NCBI RefSeq assembly: GCF_014495685.1
Contig: NZ_JACTVI010000019.1
Span: 48,970 to 112,969, forward strand
Direction: 5' to 3'
DNA: 64,000 nucleotides
Source of the DNA: Streptomyces sp. TRM68367
GTDB taxonomy: Bacteria > Actinomycetota > Actinomycetes > Streptomycetales > Streptomycetaceae
The translations under genes and the position numbers were made by a program. The notes under the pieces were generated by a model. It was not told the origin of the DNA. It searched no databases and saw only the letters and a list, made by a program, of their open reading frames with translations. Shown here one piece after another: positions 35,463 to 44,578 of this stretch (the first letter of the stretch is position 1; the number at the start of each line of letters is the position of its first letter).

Positions 35463-36326
35463 ATGCTCCAGGAGCTGCTTGCCGCGGTAGTGGCCGCGGG
35501 AAGCGCCGGGATCGTCTACGTCGTCGCGGCGGCGCGGATCGTCAAGCAGTACGAACGCGGGGTGGTCTTCCGGCTCGGCCGGTTGCGCGGCGCCGTGCGG
35601 CAGCCGGGGTTCACCCTGATCATTCCCGGTGTGGACCGGCTGCGGAAGGTCAACCTGCAGATCGTGACGATGCCGGTGCCCGCGCAGGAGGGCATCACCC
35701 GGGACAACGTCACGGTGCGCGTCGACGCGGTCGTGTACTTCAAGGTGGTCGACGCGGCGGCGGCCATCGTCAATGTCGAGGACTACCGCTTCGCGGTCTC
35801 GCAGATGGCCCAGACGTCCCTGCGTTCGATCATCGGCAAGAGCGATCTCGACGATCTGCTGTCCAACCGGGAGAAGCTCAACCAGGGCCTGGAGCTGATG
35901 ATCGACAGCCCGGCCGTGGGCTGGGGCGTGCAGATCGACCGCGTGGAGATCAAGGACGTCTCGCTGCCGGACACCATGAAGCGGTCCATGGCCCGGCAGG
36001 CCGAGGCCGACCGGGAGCGGCGCGCCCGGGTCATCAACGCCGACGCCGAACTCCAGGCCTCCAAGAAGCTGGCCGAGGCGGCCCAGCAGATGGCGGACAC
36101 GCCCTCCGCGCTGCAGCTGCGGCTGCTCCAGACCGTCGTCGCGGTCGCCGCGGAGAAGAACTCCACGCTCGTCCTGCCCTTCCCGGTGGAGCTGCTGCGG
36201 TTCCTGGAGCGGGCCCACCAACTGCCGCCGGAGCAGCAGCAGGCCGCCGTCCGGACGCTGGCGCAGCAGGCACAGAACCTGACGCGGAACCCTCCGGATC
36301 CGGCCGAGCAAGCCGCCCCGAAGTGA
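35463..36326 (+). CDS. Slipin family SPFH-domain membrane protein
   Basis: 287 residues. One N-terminal membrane segment ([18 protein letters not shown]), then the stomatin/prohibitin SPFH domain: QYERGVVFRLGRL, PGFTLIIPGVDRL, the VDAVVYFKVVDAAAAI strand and the TSLRSIIGKSDLDDLL element, ending in an Ala/Glu/Lys helix. Slipins assemble into membrane-associated oligomers that organise proteins or lipids. GAGGAGG precedes the ATG. No NfeD partner lies beside it. Confidence 0.9.
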   Translation: MLQELLAAVVAAGSAGIVYVVAAARIVKQYERGVVFRLGRLRGAVRQPGFTLIIPGVDRLRKVNLQIVTMPVPAQEGITRDNVTVRVDAVVYFKVVDAAAAIVNVEDYRFAVSQMAQTSLRSIIGKSDLDDLLSNREKLNQGLELMIDSPAVGWGVQIDRVEIKDVSLPDTMKRSMARQAEADRERRARVINADAELQASKKLAEAAQQMADTPSALQLRLLQTVVAVAAEKNSTLVLPFPVELLRFLERAHQLPPEQQQAAVRTLAQQAQNLTRNPPDPAEQAAPK

Positions 36327-36342
36327 CGCGCGCTACGCGCGT
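36326..36342. terminator. Hairpin overlapping the slipin stop
   Basis: ACGCGCG and CGCGCGT are exact arms around CTA, starting on the last base of the stop codon. Confidence 0.5.
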
Positions 36343-36416
36343 GGTTCCCGAGGCCCGCACCAGGTGATAGACACGGCGGGGTCACAGTTCCTGTCCGCCA
36401 GCAGGAAGGCTGCCCC

Positions 36417-37808
36417 ATGCCGGAAATGTCAGAAAATGTTCGCTCCGCAACGCGGCGCGAGGTCCTCGCCCGGTCCGGCGCCCTGGGCCTCGGCATCGCG
36501 TTCACCGGAACCCTGTCCGAACTCTTCGCCGGCACCGCCGCCGCGCACGACCTCGGCCGTACCGGATACGGCCCCCTGGTCCCCGACCCGAACGGTCTGC
36601 TCGACCTCCCGAAGGGTTTCCGCTACCGCGTGCTCTCCCGCGAGGGCGACCCGCTGCGCTCCGGCGGGGGCCGGGTCCCCTCCAACCACGACGGCATGGC
36701 TGCCTTCGCCGGCCGACACGGCCGCGTCCACCTGGTCCGCAACCACGAGAACCGCGCCGACGGCAGGGTCCCCGTCCCGACGGCCGAGGGCCTGACGTAC
36801 GACCCGACGGGCAGGGGCGGCTGTACGGCGCTGACGCTGGACGCACGCAACCACGTCCTGTCCGAGCGGGTCGCCATCGCCGGTACGGCCGTCAACTGCG
36901 CGGGCGGGCCCACCCCGTGGGGCACCTGGCTGACCTGCGAGGAGACCGAGGACAAGGCGGGCGCCAACGGCTACACCAAGGACCACGGCTTCATCTTCGA
37001 GGTGGACCCGGTCGACCCGCGCCGCAGCGGGGCCGTACCACTGACCGCGATGGGCCGCTTCCAGCACGAGGCGATCGCCGTCGACCCGAAGCGCGGCGTG
37101 GTCTACGAGACCGAGGACGCCTTCGAAAAACCGTTCGGCCTCTTCTACCGCTTCCTGCCCGACAAGCCACTCGGCGGGCTCGGTTCGCTGCGCGCGGGCG
37201 GCCGGCTCCAGGCGATGCGGGTGCCCGGTGTGCCCGACCTGTCGACGATCCAGGACACGGGCGCCTGTTTCGACGGCATCGAGTGGGTGGACGTACCGGA
37301 CCCCCAGGCCGCCGAAACCCCCATCCGCTTCCAGGACTTCGGCCCGCAGGGCATCACGCACGCGCAGAAGCTGGAGGGCTGCTACTGGGGCGGCCGGTCG
37401 GTGTACTTCGTGTCGTCCTTCGCCCGTAGCGACGAGGGTTCGGCGGCGGACCACTTCGGGCAGATCTGGCGGTACGACCCGGAGCCGCGCCGCCTCACCC
37501 TGGTGATCGTCTTCGGCCCGGACACCGACGTCCAACTGCCCGGCGAGTCACCGGACAACATCTGCCTGGCGCCCAGCGGCGGCCTGATGGTCTGCGAGGA
37601 CGGCGAGGGCGCCCAGCACGTCTTCGGCGTCACCCGGCACGGCGAGGTGTACGCCATGGCCCGCAACCGCCAGAACACCGGCACCGAGGCCGAGCCGGAG
37701 TGGGGCGAGTTCGCCGGGGTCGCCTTCTCACCCGACGGCGGCACGATGTACGTCAACTGCTACAACCCGGGGACGACGTTCGCGGTGACCGGACCCTGGC
37801 GCCGGTAG
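36417..37808 (+). CDS. Tat-exported PhoX-family phosphatase
   Basis: 463 residues. The twin-arginine motif TRREVL (R13, R14) and a hydrophobic GALGLGIAFTGTLSELF region with AAAH cleavage area mark Tat export. The body is the PhoX/DUF839 beta-propeller: NHDGMAAF, VRNHEN, TPWGTWLTCEET, FQHEAIAVDP, YETEDAF, and SPDNICLAPSGGLMVCEDGEG, the conserved acidic calcium/iron ligands. PhoX enzymes release phosphate from organic esters outside the cell, usually under phosphate control. GGAAGG lies upstream of the ATG. I saw no clear PHO box in the short upstream region. Confidence 0.9.
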   Translation: MPEMSENVRSATRREVLARSGALGLGIAFTGTLSELFAGTAAAHDLGRTGYGPLVPDPNGLLDLPKGFRYRVLSREGDPLRSGGGRVPSNHDGMAAFAGRHGRVHLVRNHENRADGRVPVPTAEGLTYDPTGRGGCTALTLDARNHVLSERVAIAGTAVNCAGGPTPWGTWLTCEETEDKAGANGYTKDHGFIFEVDPVDPRRSGAVPLTAMGRFQHEAIAVDPKRGVVYETEDAFEKPFGLFYRFLPDKPLGGLGSLRAGGRLQAMRVPGVPDLSTIQDTGACFDGIEWVDVPDPQAAETPIRFQDFGPQGITHAQKLEGCYWGGRSVYFVSSFARSDEGSAADHFGQIWRYDPEPRRLTLVIVFGPDTDVQLPGESPDNICLAPSGGLMVCEDGEGAQHVFGVTRHGEVYAMARNRQNTGTEAEPEWGEFAGVAFSPDGGTMYVNCYNPGTTFAVTGPWRR

Positions 37809-37824
37809 CCGTACGGCCGTGACG

Positions 37825-37856
37825 GAACCGGGCGGCCGGGGAGCGCCGCCCGGTTC
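37825..37856. terminator. Strong hairpin terminator after the PhoX gene
   Basis: A perfect 12-pair stem (GAACCGGGCGGC with GCCGCCCGGTTC) around an 8-base loop, 16 bases past the stop. Confidence 0.75.
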
Positions 37857-38078
37857 GGGACAGCGCACGGCCGCACGAGCCCTGCCTGCCCTCGGGCCGG
37901 TTCCGGCCGAACCACCCGTGACCGGGACGGGCGGCGGTTCGGGGGGACCGCCACCGGGTCCCCGCAGGGCGCGGCGACTACCTCCTGGTACGCGCTCCGC
38001 CGCTGTGCGGGTGACTCCGCGGCCGAGGGCGCCGCGCCTTCGTGCGAAAAGCTGCGAATCACCCCATACCTTCGTCCA

Positions 38079-38918
38079 GTGATCACTCTGGTACGTCGTG
38101 TCACCGCCGTCTGTGCCCTCGGGGCCGCCCTCGCCGCCTGCGGCACCGCCGAGGCTCCTCGCACCGCCCGCCCCGCGCCCGCCGCGCCGACCTCCGCCGG
38201 GCCGTCCCGGCCGCCGACCCTCGCGCCCGGGCCGGCCGGGCTGACCCCCGTGTTCTCGCACGGTCCGCGCAGCGCGGGCAAGGTCGTCGCGCTGACCTTC
38301 GACGCCGACATGACCGCCGGGCAGGGGCCGCGGGCGGCGGCCGGTGAGCGGTTCGACAATCCGCGGCTGATCGCGGCGCTGCGTGCGCTGCGGGTGCCGG
38401 CCACCGTGTTCATGACGGGGCGGTGGGCCGAGGAGTATCCGGAGCAGGCCCGTGCGATCGGTCGCGACCCGCTGTTCGAGGTCGCCAACCACTCCTACAG
38501 CCACTACGCGTTCACCGGGGACTGCTACGGGCTGCCCACCGTGTCCGGCGAGCGGATGCGGGCGGACGTGGAGCGCGCGTACGGGGCTTTCCGGAAGGCG
38601 GGGGTGGCCGATCCGGTGCCGTACTTCCGTTTCCCGGGTGGGTGCTACGACCGGCGGGCGCTGAAGGCGATCGCGGCGGCCGGGGTGACCGCGGTGCAGT
38701 GGGACGTGGTGAGTGGGGATGCGTTCGCTACGGATGCCGATGCGGTGGCGCGGCAGGTGGGGGAAGGGGTGCGGCCGGGGTCTGTGGTCGTGCTGCACTG
38801 TACGCGGAGTGCTGCGCCGGTGACTGAGCGGGCGGTGCGGATGGTTGTGCCGGAGCTGCGGCGCAGGGGGTTTCGGTTCGTGAAGGTGTCCGAGTTGATT
38901 GGTCGGGTTGCGCCGTAG
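38079..38918 (+). CDS. Polysaccharide deacetylase family lipoprotein
   Basis: 279 residues. The signal peptide ends in a lipobox, LAAC (Cys at about 21), followed by an Ala/Pro/Thr linker. The NodB domain has TFDADMT (metal Asp pair), NHSYSHYAF (metal His pair), RFPGGCYD and VVVLHC. It would remove acetyl groups from cell-wall or extracellular glycans at the membrane surface. The GTG at 38079 follows the preceding spacer with no Shine-Dalgarno, so a leaderless or weakly translated mRNA is possible. Confidence 0.88.
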   Translation: MITLVRRVTAVCALGAALAACGTAEAPRTARPAPAAPTSAGPSRPPTLAPGPAGLTPVFSHGPRSAGKVVALTFDADMTAGQGPRAAAGERFDNPRLIAALRALRVPATVFMTGRWAEEYPEQARAIGRDPLFEVANHSYSHYAFTGDCYGLPTVSGERMRADVERAYGAFRKAGVADPVPYFRFPGGCYDRRALKAIAAAGVTAVQWDVVSGDAFATDADAVARQVGEGVRPGSVVVLHCTRSAAPVTERAVRMVVPELRRRGFRFVKVSELIGRVAP

Positions 38919-38933
38919 AGGGTTCGGTGCGTT

Positions 38934-39003
38934 GCGGGGTGCGGGTTGTTCGTGGCCAGTCGCGCCCCCGCGGCGGAGCCGCATATCGATACAGCCCCGC
39001 GCC
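38934..39003. repeat. Dispersed Streptomyces intergenic repeat, copy B
   Basis: Contains GCGGGTTGTTCGTGGCCAGT and GGCGGAGCCGCATATCGAT. It is almost the reverse complement of the copy at 52302-52391. It sits between the deacetylase and the PTH2-type gene. Confidence 0.75.
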
Positions 39004-39027
39004 CGTTGGGTTGGCACACTGGAGGGC

Positions 39028-39777
39028 GTGCAAAGTGACCCGTCTTCTGTGAACGACACTCCCTTCCTGGCCGAGTCCGGTGCTCGTGACCTGGCGCCGC
39101 AGTATGTGCTTCCGCTGGTCGTACGTATCGAGCGGGCCGCTCCACCGTCCCGTACGGACGCGTTGGAGACGGCTGCTCGTGCGGTGCTCGTGATGTTGAG
39201 CGATGAGCGGTCGATGGGGGATGGTGAGTGGGCGCAGGCTGTGCGGGACTGGGAGGATGCGCGGATCCGGAAGGTCGTGCGGCGGGCGCGTGGGGCGCAG
39301 TGGCGGCAGGCGGAGGCGTTGCCCGGGATCACGGTGACCGGGGAGTCGGCGGAGGTGCGGGTCTTTCCGCCCGTGCCCCTGGACGGCTGGCCCAGGGATC
39401 TCGCCCGGCTCCAGGTGTCGGGGACGGAGCTCGACGATCCGGAGCCGTCGGCGGAGCCGGACCTCACAGCGCCGGTGCTGTGGCTCAACCCCGGCGTCGA
39501 GATGTCGGCCGGCAAGGCCATGGCCCAGGCGGGCCACGGCGCCCAACTGGGCTGGTGGGAGCTGTCCCCCGAGGCCCGCAGGGCCTGGCGCGACGCGGGC
39601 CATCCCCTCTCGGTCCGCACCGCCGAGCCCGGTCAGTGGCGTGAACTCAGCACGAGCGGCGTGCCGTTGGTGCGGGACGCGGGGTTCACGGAGATCGCCC
39701 CCGGGCCGACCGTGGCGGTCGAGGGGTACGACCGGGTCGGCGCCCTCGTGGACCGCGTTCGGCGACCGGCCGGCTGA
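39028..39777 (+). CDS. PTH2-family peptidyl-tRNA hydrolase-like protein
   Basis: 249 residues. The N-terminal part has QYVLPLVVRIERAAPPSR and a helical block; the C-terminal half matches the PTH2 fold: LWLNPGVEMSAGKAMAQAGH (conserved Lys and the AQAGH helix), GHPLSVRTAEP, and VPLVRDAGFTEIAPGP. PTH2 enzymes cleave peptidyl-tRNA; in actinomycetes these long versions are poorly studied. The GTG at 39028 is close to GGAGGG, so the start may be slightly off. It stands 18 bases before the PucR regulator and is probably in the same transcript. Confidence 0.8.
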   Translation: MQSDPSSVNDTPFLAESGARDLAPQYVLPLVVRIERAAPPSRTDALETAARAVLVMLSDERSMGDGEWAQAVRDWEDARIRKVVRRARGAQWRQAEALPGITVTGESAEVRVFPPVPLDGWPRDLARLQVSGTELDDPEPSAEPDLTAPVLWLNPGVEMSAGKAMAQAGHGAQLGWWELSPEARRAWRDAGHPLSVRTAEPGQWRELSTSGVPLVRDAGFTEIAPGPTVAVEGYDRVGALVDRVRRPAG

Positions 39778-39795
39778 GCAGCAGAGGAAACGATC

Positions 39796-41430
39796 ATGGA
39801 TCCGGCCGCGGAGTCCCCGCCGAGCGCGAGCATCAGCCTGCGCCAGTTGCTGATGGCCCTGGGCGACTCGCTGGTGGAGGTGCAGGCCGCGCCCGCCGGG
39901 CTGGACGTCGCGATCCGCGGCGTCGCCCTGCTCGACCCCGAGGACCCGCCGAGCGCCCGTCCCGGCGAGCTGGTCCTCGTCATCGGTGCCCGGGGCCGCG
40001 CCGCCGGTCCGGCGCTGCGGGCCGCCGGGCGGGACGGAGCTGCGGCGGCCGTGGTCAAACTGGAGGGTCCCGGCCAGGCCGCCGTGCTCGGCGAGATGGC
40101 CGGCGAGGCCGGGATCGCCCTGCTCTCCCTGCGCACCGAGGCACGCTGGGAGCAGGTGAACGCGCTGGCCCGCGCCGCCCTCGACGACGCGCCGCCGGGC
40201 CACCCCGGCGAGGGGGGCGAGGAGACCGACCTGTTCTCGCTCGCCCAGACCACGGCCATCCTCACGGGCGGCATCGTCAGCATCGAGGACGCCGCCAACC
40301 GGGTGCTGGCCTACTCCCGCTCCACCGACTCCGACGAGATCGACGACCTGCGGCGGCGTTCCATCCTCGGCTGGCAGGGGCCGGAGGCGTATCTGGCGAA
40401 GCTGCGCGAGTGGGGCGTGTTCCAGCACCTGCACTCCAGCGACCGGGTGATCGCCATCGCCAGCCACCCGGAGCTGGGGATCCGCCGCCGGCTGGCGGTC
40501 GCCATCCGGTCCGGGGAGCGGCAGCTGGGGACCGTCTGGGTGCAGGAGGGCTCGACGCCGCTGTCGGCCCACTCGGAGCAGGCTCTCGTGGGTGCCGCCA
40601 GGGTCGCCGCGCGCCACCTGGTGCGCCGCCGCCGGGAGCTCTCCGACGACGTGACCCTCACCCGGACCCTGATGGCCGGACTTCTGGAGGGCAGCACCGG
40701 TCCGCAGCCGCTGGCCACCCACCTGGGCCTCGACGCCGGCCGCCCGGCCGCCGTCCTCGGCTTCTCGTACGGGACCGCGGGGGCCGACGTCGCCGCGCCG
40801 GAGCTGACCCACGCCGAGGTCACCAACCTCATCTCCGTGCACATCGCCGCCCGGCACCGCAGCGCACTGGTCACCCAGCTCGATCCCCGCATCTACGTGC
40901 TCCTGCCCCAGCTGCCGCGCAGCATCGACACGGCCACGCTGCGCGGCTGGGGCCAGGAGGTCGTCGACGCCGCACGCCGCCACCTGGGCCTGCCGCTGCG
41001 CGGCTCGGTCGGCTGTCTGGTGCCCGGGCTCGGCGACGTCCCCGAGTCGCGCCGGGAGGCGGACCGCATCCTCGACGCCATGATGGGCGCGGGCCTTTCC
41101 ACCACGGTCGCCGCGCTGCCGGACATCCAGGCGGAGGTGCTGGTCAGCGAGATGCTGACGCTGCTGGCCAAGCACCCCGAGATACGGGATCCGCGCCTGA
41201 CCGCTCTGGTCGAGCACGACAGCAGCCACCAGGGCCGGCTGGCCGAGTCCCTGCTGACCTACTTGAACTGCCTGGGTGACGTACGGGCGGCGGCCGCCCA
41301 GTTGCATGTGCACCCGAACACGCTGCGGTATCGCATGCGCCGGGCCGAGGAATTGACCGGTCTCGATCTGAGCCGGCCCGATCAGCGTCTGCTGGCCATG
41401 CTCCAGCTGCGGCTGCCGCCCACCAGCTGA
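39796..41430 (+). CDS. PucR/CdaR family transcriptional regulator
   Basis: 544 residues. The N-terminal PucR-type sensory domain (SISLRQLLMALGDSLVEV) is followed by a central GAF-like region (ILTGGIVSIEDAANRVLAYS) and a C-terminal helix-turn-helix of the family: YLNCLGDVRAAAAQLHVHPN, then TLRYRMRRAEELTG. Such regulators control purine, sugar-acid or amino-acid use. The permease gene follows at once behind a 21-bp palindrome, which is a natural target. Confidence 0.92.
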   Translation: MDPAAESPPSASISLRQLLMALGDSLVEVQAAPAGLDVAIRGVALLDPEDPPSARPGELVLVIGARGRAAGPALRAAGRDGAAAAVVKLEGPGQAAVLGEMAGEAGIALLSLRTEARWEQVNALARAALDDAPPGHPGEGGEETDLFSLAQTTAILTGGIVSIEDAANRVLAYSRSTDSDEIDDLRRRSILGWQGPEAYLAKLREWGVFQHLHSSDRVIAIASHPELGIRRRLAVAIRSGERQLGTVWVQEGSTPLSAHSEQALVGAARVAARHLVRRRRELSDDVTLTRTLMAGLLEGSTGPQPLATHLGLDAGRPAAVLGFSYGTAGADVAAPELTHAEVTNLISVHIAARHRSALVTQLDPRIYVLLPQLPRSIDTATLRGWGQEVVDAARRHLGLPLRGSVGCLVPGLGDVPESRREADRILDAMMGAGLSTTVAALPDIQAEVLVSEMLTLLAKHPEIRDPRLTALVEHDSSHQGRLAESLLTYLNCLGDVRAAAAQLHVHPNTLRYRMRRAEELTGLDLSRPDQRLLAMLQLRLPPTS

Positions 41431-41470
41431 CTTCGTGCGCATTGGCCGGTCGGACAGTCATCGACGACGG

Positions 41471-41491
41471 GTTTGTTAAGACTTCACAAAC
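41471..41491. promoter_or_regulatory. 21-bp near-perfect palindrome, candidate PucR operator
   Basis: Outer arms GTTTGT and ACAAAC and inner arms AAG and CTT are symmetric about the A at 41481; only one pair (T/C) mismatches. It lies 41 bases after the regulator stop and about 130 bases before the permease start, in an unusually AT-rich patch. Confidence 0.65.
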
Positions 41492-41621
41492 ATGTTGCCC
41501 CATGGCCCCCCATACGCTTGCGCAAATCCATTTCTGCCCGGCTGTCTGCTCGCCGCCCGCCACCCACGCCGTCCGGCGATCCAGGCAGCCACACCCCCCG
41601 CGTGGCCCTCCCAACCACTCA

Positions 41622-43094
41622 ATGGATGTCGACATGACAACACGTCCCCCTGATTCTCTGGCTCTCGCGACCACGGAGCCCCCCGATGGTCGGTCTCCGG
41701 AGCAGCCAGGTCTGCGGGCCGGTCTCAAGAACCGCCATCTGTCCATGATCGCCATCGGCGGGGTGATCGGCGCCGGTCTGTTCGTGGGCTCCGCCTCCGG
41801 CATCGCAGCCGCCGGGCCCGCCATCCTGGTGTCGTACGTGCTGGTCGGCGCCCTGGTCGTGTTCGTGATGCGGATGCTGGGCGAGATGGCCGCGGCCAAC
41901 CCGACCTCCGGCTCCTTCTCCGCCTACGCGGACCGGGCGCTCGGCCGGTGGGCCGGGTTCTCGATCGGCTGGCTGTATTGGTTCTTCTGGGTCGTCGTGC
42001 TCGCGGTCGAGGCGACCGCGGGTGCGGTGATCCTGGAGAGCTGGGTGCCGGCCGTACCGCAGTGGGCCTGGGCGCTGATCGTGATGGTGGTGCTCACGGC
42101 CACGAACCTGGCCTCGGTCGGCTCCTTCGGCGAGTTCGAGTTCTGGTTCGCGGGCATCAAGGTGGTCGCCATCTCGGGCTTCATCCTCCTCGGCGTCCTG
42201 GCGATCTTCGGGGTGCTGCCCGGCTCCGACCATGCCGCGACGGGCTTCGGCAACCTCACCGAGCACGGCGGCTTCCTGCCCCACGGGCCCGGCGCGATCC
42301 TCACCGGCATCCTGCTGGTCGTCTTCTCCTTCATGGGCAGCGAGATCGTCACCCTCGCCGCCGGTGAGTCCGCCGACGCGCGGCGGGCGGTCGCCAAGGC
42401 CACCCGGAGCGTGATCTGGCGGGTCGGCATCTTCTACGTCGGCTCGATCCTCGTCGTGGTCTCGCTGCTGCCGTGGAACGACCCGGCGATCGAGAAGAAG
42501 GGCTCGTACGTCGCCGCTCTCGACACGATCGGCATCCCGCACGCCGGCGAGATCATGAACTTCATCGTGCTGACCGCCGTCCTGTCCTGTCTCAACTCCG
42601 GCCTCTACACCGCCTCCCGGATGGCCTTCTCCCTCGGCCAGCGCGGCGACGCCCCGCAGTCCTTCGTACGGACCAACACGCGAGGTGTTCCGCAGGCCGC
42701 GATCCTGGCCTCGGTGGCCTTCGGCTTCGTGGCGGTCGCCTTCAACTACCTGTGGCCCGACACGGTCTTCCAGTTCCTGCTGAACTCCTCTGGCGCGGTC
42801 GCGCTGTTCGTGTGGCTGGTCATCTGCTTCTCGCAGCTGCGGATGCGGGGGATCATCCTGCGCGAGAGCCCGGAGAAGCTCGTCGTCAAGATGTGGCTGT
42901 TCCCGTATCTGACGTGGGCGACGATCGGGATGATCCTGTTCGTCCTCCTCTACATGCTCACCGATGGCAGCGAGGGCGGCGGCCGGAGCCAGGTGCTGCT
43001 CTCCGTCCTCGTCGCCGTGCTGGTGATCGCGGTCTCGCTGGTCCGCGAGCGGATCCGCGCGAAGGATGCCGAGACGGCGGGCGCGCCCCGGTAG
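41622..43094 (+). CDS. Amino acid permease (APC superfamily, GABA permease-like)
   Basis: 490 residues with twelve hydrophobic segments. The start of helix 1, LSMIAIGGVIGAGLFVGSA, is the amino-acid permease signature; GEMAAANPTSGSFSAYADRA and SFMGSEIVTLAAGES are further family motifs. It is a proton-coupled importer of an amino acid or gamma-aminobutyrate. Two starts are possible, ATG at 41622 and at 41634, neither with a clear ribosome-binding site. Control by the adjacent PucR-type regulator is likely. Confidence 0.92.
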   Translation: MDVDMTTRPPDSLALATTEPPDGRSPEQPGLRAGLKNRHLSMIAIGGVIGAGLFVGSASGIAAAGPAILVSYVLVGALVVFVMRMLGEMAAANPTSGSFSAYADRALGRWAGFSIGWLYWFFWVVVLAVEATAGAVILESWVPAVPQWAWALIVMVVLTATNLASVGSFGEFEFWFAGIKVVAISGFILLGVLAIFGVLPGSDHAATGFGNLTEHGGFLPHGPGAILTGILLVVFSFMGSEIVTLAAGESADARRAVAKATRSVIWRVGIFYVGSILVVVSLLPWNDPAIEKKGSYVAALDTIGIPHAGEIMNFIVLTAVLSCLNSGLYTASRMAFSLGQRGDAPQSFVRTNTRGVPQAAILASVAFGFVAVAFNYLWPDTVFQFLLNSSGAVALFVWLVICFSQLRMRGIILRESPEKLVVKMWLFPYLTWATIGMILFVLLYMLTDGSEGGGRSQVLLSVLVAVLVIAVSLVRERIRAKDAETAGAPR

Positions 43095-43122
43095 CCACCG
43101 CGGACCGCCGTACGGCCCTTTT

Positions 43123-43152
43123 CCGGCTCCCCGCCCTCCGGCGGGGAGCCGG
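43123..43152. terminator. Strong hairpin terminator after the permease gene
   Basis: A perfect 13-pair stem (CCGGCTCCCCGCC with GGCGGGGAGCCGG) around a CTCC loop, beginning 28 bases past the stop. Its right arm is also the first unit of the tandem repeat that follows. Confidence 0.85.
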
Positions 43153-43197
43153 TCCCGTTGGGGAGCCGGTCCCGTTGGGGAGCCGGTCCCGTTGGGG
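43143..43197. repeat. 17-bp tandem repeat
   Basis: GGGGAGCCGGTCCCGTT is present three times without mismatch plus a partial fourth unit. It seems to have grown from the right arm of the terminator hairpin, and lies 80 bases before the phosphotransferase start. Confidence 0.9.
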
Positions 43198-43276
43198 CCA
43201 GGAAATTCCCAGCGTCCGGCCGCAGCCGCCGACTTATAGTCGGCGTTTGGTCGTCAGCGTCCGGAGGGATACCTGT

Positions 43277-44257
43277 ATGCACGCAGCAGCCGAATTCATC
43301 ACGGAGACCTACGCGCTGGGCGCCGGGCCGTGGACCATGACGCCCGTCACCCGCGGCGCCCTGGGCCAGATCTGGAAGCTGTCCGGCAACGGCTCGTCCT
43401 GGGCGGTGAAGGAACTCCTCTTCGGCTGCGACGAGGAACAGGTCGGCCGGGAGGCCGCGCTGCGGGCGGCCACGGAGGACCTTGGCATCGCGTCACCGCG
43501 GCTCATGCCCAACCGCGACGGCGCGTACGTCTCCCAACTCGCCACCGGGTCGGGCGAGTCGTACGTCAAACTGTACGACTGGATCGACGGCACCAGGGCG
43601 GACGCGTCCGACCCGGCCGTCCTGGACTGGTTCGGCCGGACCATGGCTCTCCTCCACCGGGCGGGAGAGGGCGCGAGCAGGACGCCGGGCGCCTGGTACG
43701 AGGAGTGCCCGCGGGACGCCGACTGGAAGGACCTGCACCAGAAGGTCCGCGAGGCCGGTCTGCCGTGGGCGGACGCGCTGGGCCGGTTCATCGACACCTC
43801 AGCGGCGGAGCTGGCGCAGTGGGTGACGCCGTCCGAGCCCGACGACCTGGTGACGTCACACCTGGACCTGCAGCCACAGAACGTGCTGGTCGGCCCGGCC
43901 GGTCCGGTCCTCCTCGACTGGGACAACGCCGGGCCGGCCTCGGCGGAGCGGGAGCTGGCGCGTGCCGTGTACGTGTGGTCCGGCGGCAACCGGCCGGACA
44001 CGGATGCCGCGCGGCGCCTGATGCGGGCGTACCGGAGCGCGGGGGGCCGGTCCGCCGTCAAGGGCCCGGAGTCCTTCTCCATGCTCTTCGCGACGGACCT
44101 GAACTTCATCTACGTGCAGGCCGAGTGCGCCGTCGATCCGGATGTGACCGACGCGCAGCGCGCGTTCGCGAGCGACAAGGCCGCCGCCTGCCTGCGCAGT
44201 GTGCCGGACCTGGCGGCCGTCTCGCGGTTGACGGCGGCGCTGGAGACCGTGGGGTGA
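43277..44257 (+). CDS. Aminoglycoside phosphotransferase-fold kinase
   Basis: 326 residues of the APH/ChoK kinase fold. VTRGALGQIWKL is the nucleotide loop region, SWAVKELLF carries the ATP-binding Lys, and the catalytic loop is SHLDLQPQNVLV followed by LLDWDNAGP with the metal Asp. HLDLQ is slightly unusual; H-x-D-x-x-x-x-N is kept. It phosphorylates a small-molecule hydroxyl; aminoglycoside resistance cannot be claimed from the fold alone. GGAGGGA lies upstream of the ATG. Confidence 0.85.
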   Translation: MHAAAEFITETYALGAGPWTMTPVTRGALGQIWKLSGNGSSWAVKELLFGCDEEQVGREAALRAATEDLGIASPRLMPNRDGAYVSQLATGSGESYVKLYDWIDGTRADASDPAVLDWFGRTMALLHRAGEGASRTPGAWYEECPRDADWKDLHQKVREAGLPWADALGRFIDTSAAELAQWVTPSEPDDLVTSHLDLQPQNVLVGPAGPVLLDWDNAGPASAERELARAVYVWSGGNRPDTDAARRLMRAYRSAGGRSAVKGPESFSMLFATDLNFIYVQAECAVDPDVTDAQRAFASDKAAACLRSVPDLAAVSRLTAALETVG

Positions 44258-44269
44258 GTGTCCGGTGGC

Positions 44270-44578
44270 CGTGCGGGGTGTCCGGCTGGAGGGTCCGGAC
44301 CGGGCGGGGTTGGTGACGGCGACGACGTCGGCGGGCACGTCCCTGGTGACCACCGCGCCGACGCCGATGACGGTGTTGCTGCTTCGAGCTTGTCGCGCCG
44401 GTTCCGGCTCCACCGGGTGTGTGGGCGTGAGAAGTTGCACGCCCCGGCCGAGCTGACAGTCCTCGGCGATGGTGATGTTGCTGCCGTAGTCGACGTGGAA
44501 CGGCGGCCGCACGTCGGCCTCCTCACCGACCGAGCCGAGCAACTCCGCCAGGATCGGACCCTTCTCGCTGATGCCGGG
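44270..44578 (-). pseudogene. Maltose O-acetyltransferase-like remnant with two internal deletions
   Basis: One frame reads AELLGSVGEEADVRPPFHVD, then DYGSNITI joined directly to AEDCQLG, QLLTPTHPVEPEP joined directly to NTVIGVGAVVTRD, and ends VPADVVAVTNPAR. These are the hexapeptide-repeat acetyltransferase (Maa) landmarks in order, but about 20 and 30 residues are missing at the two joins by comparison with the family as I know it. The upstream part is in other frames. Not functional. Confidence 0.7.

Noticed and set aside
43277..44257. Aminoglycoside resistance gene
   Set aside because: The kinase fold is shared by many non-resistance enzymes and nothing else points to resistance.
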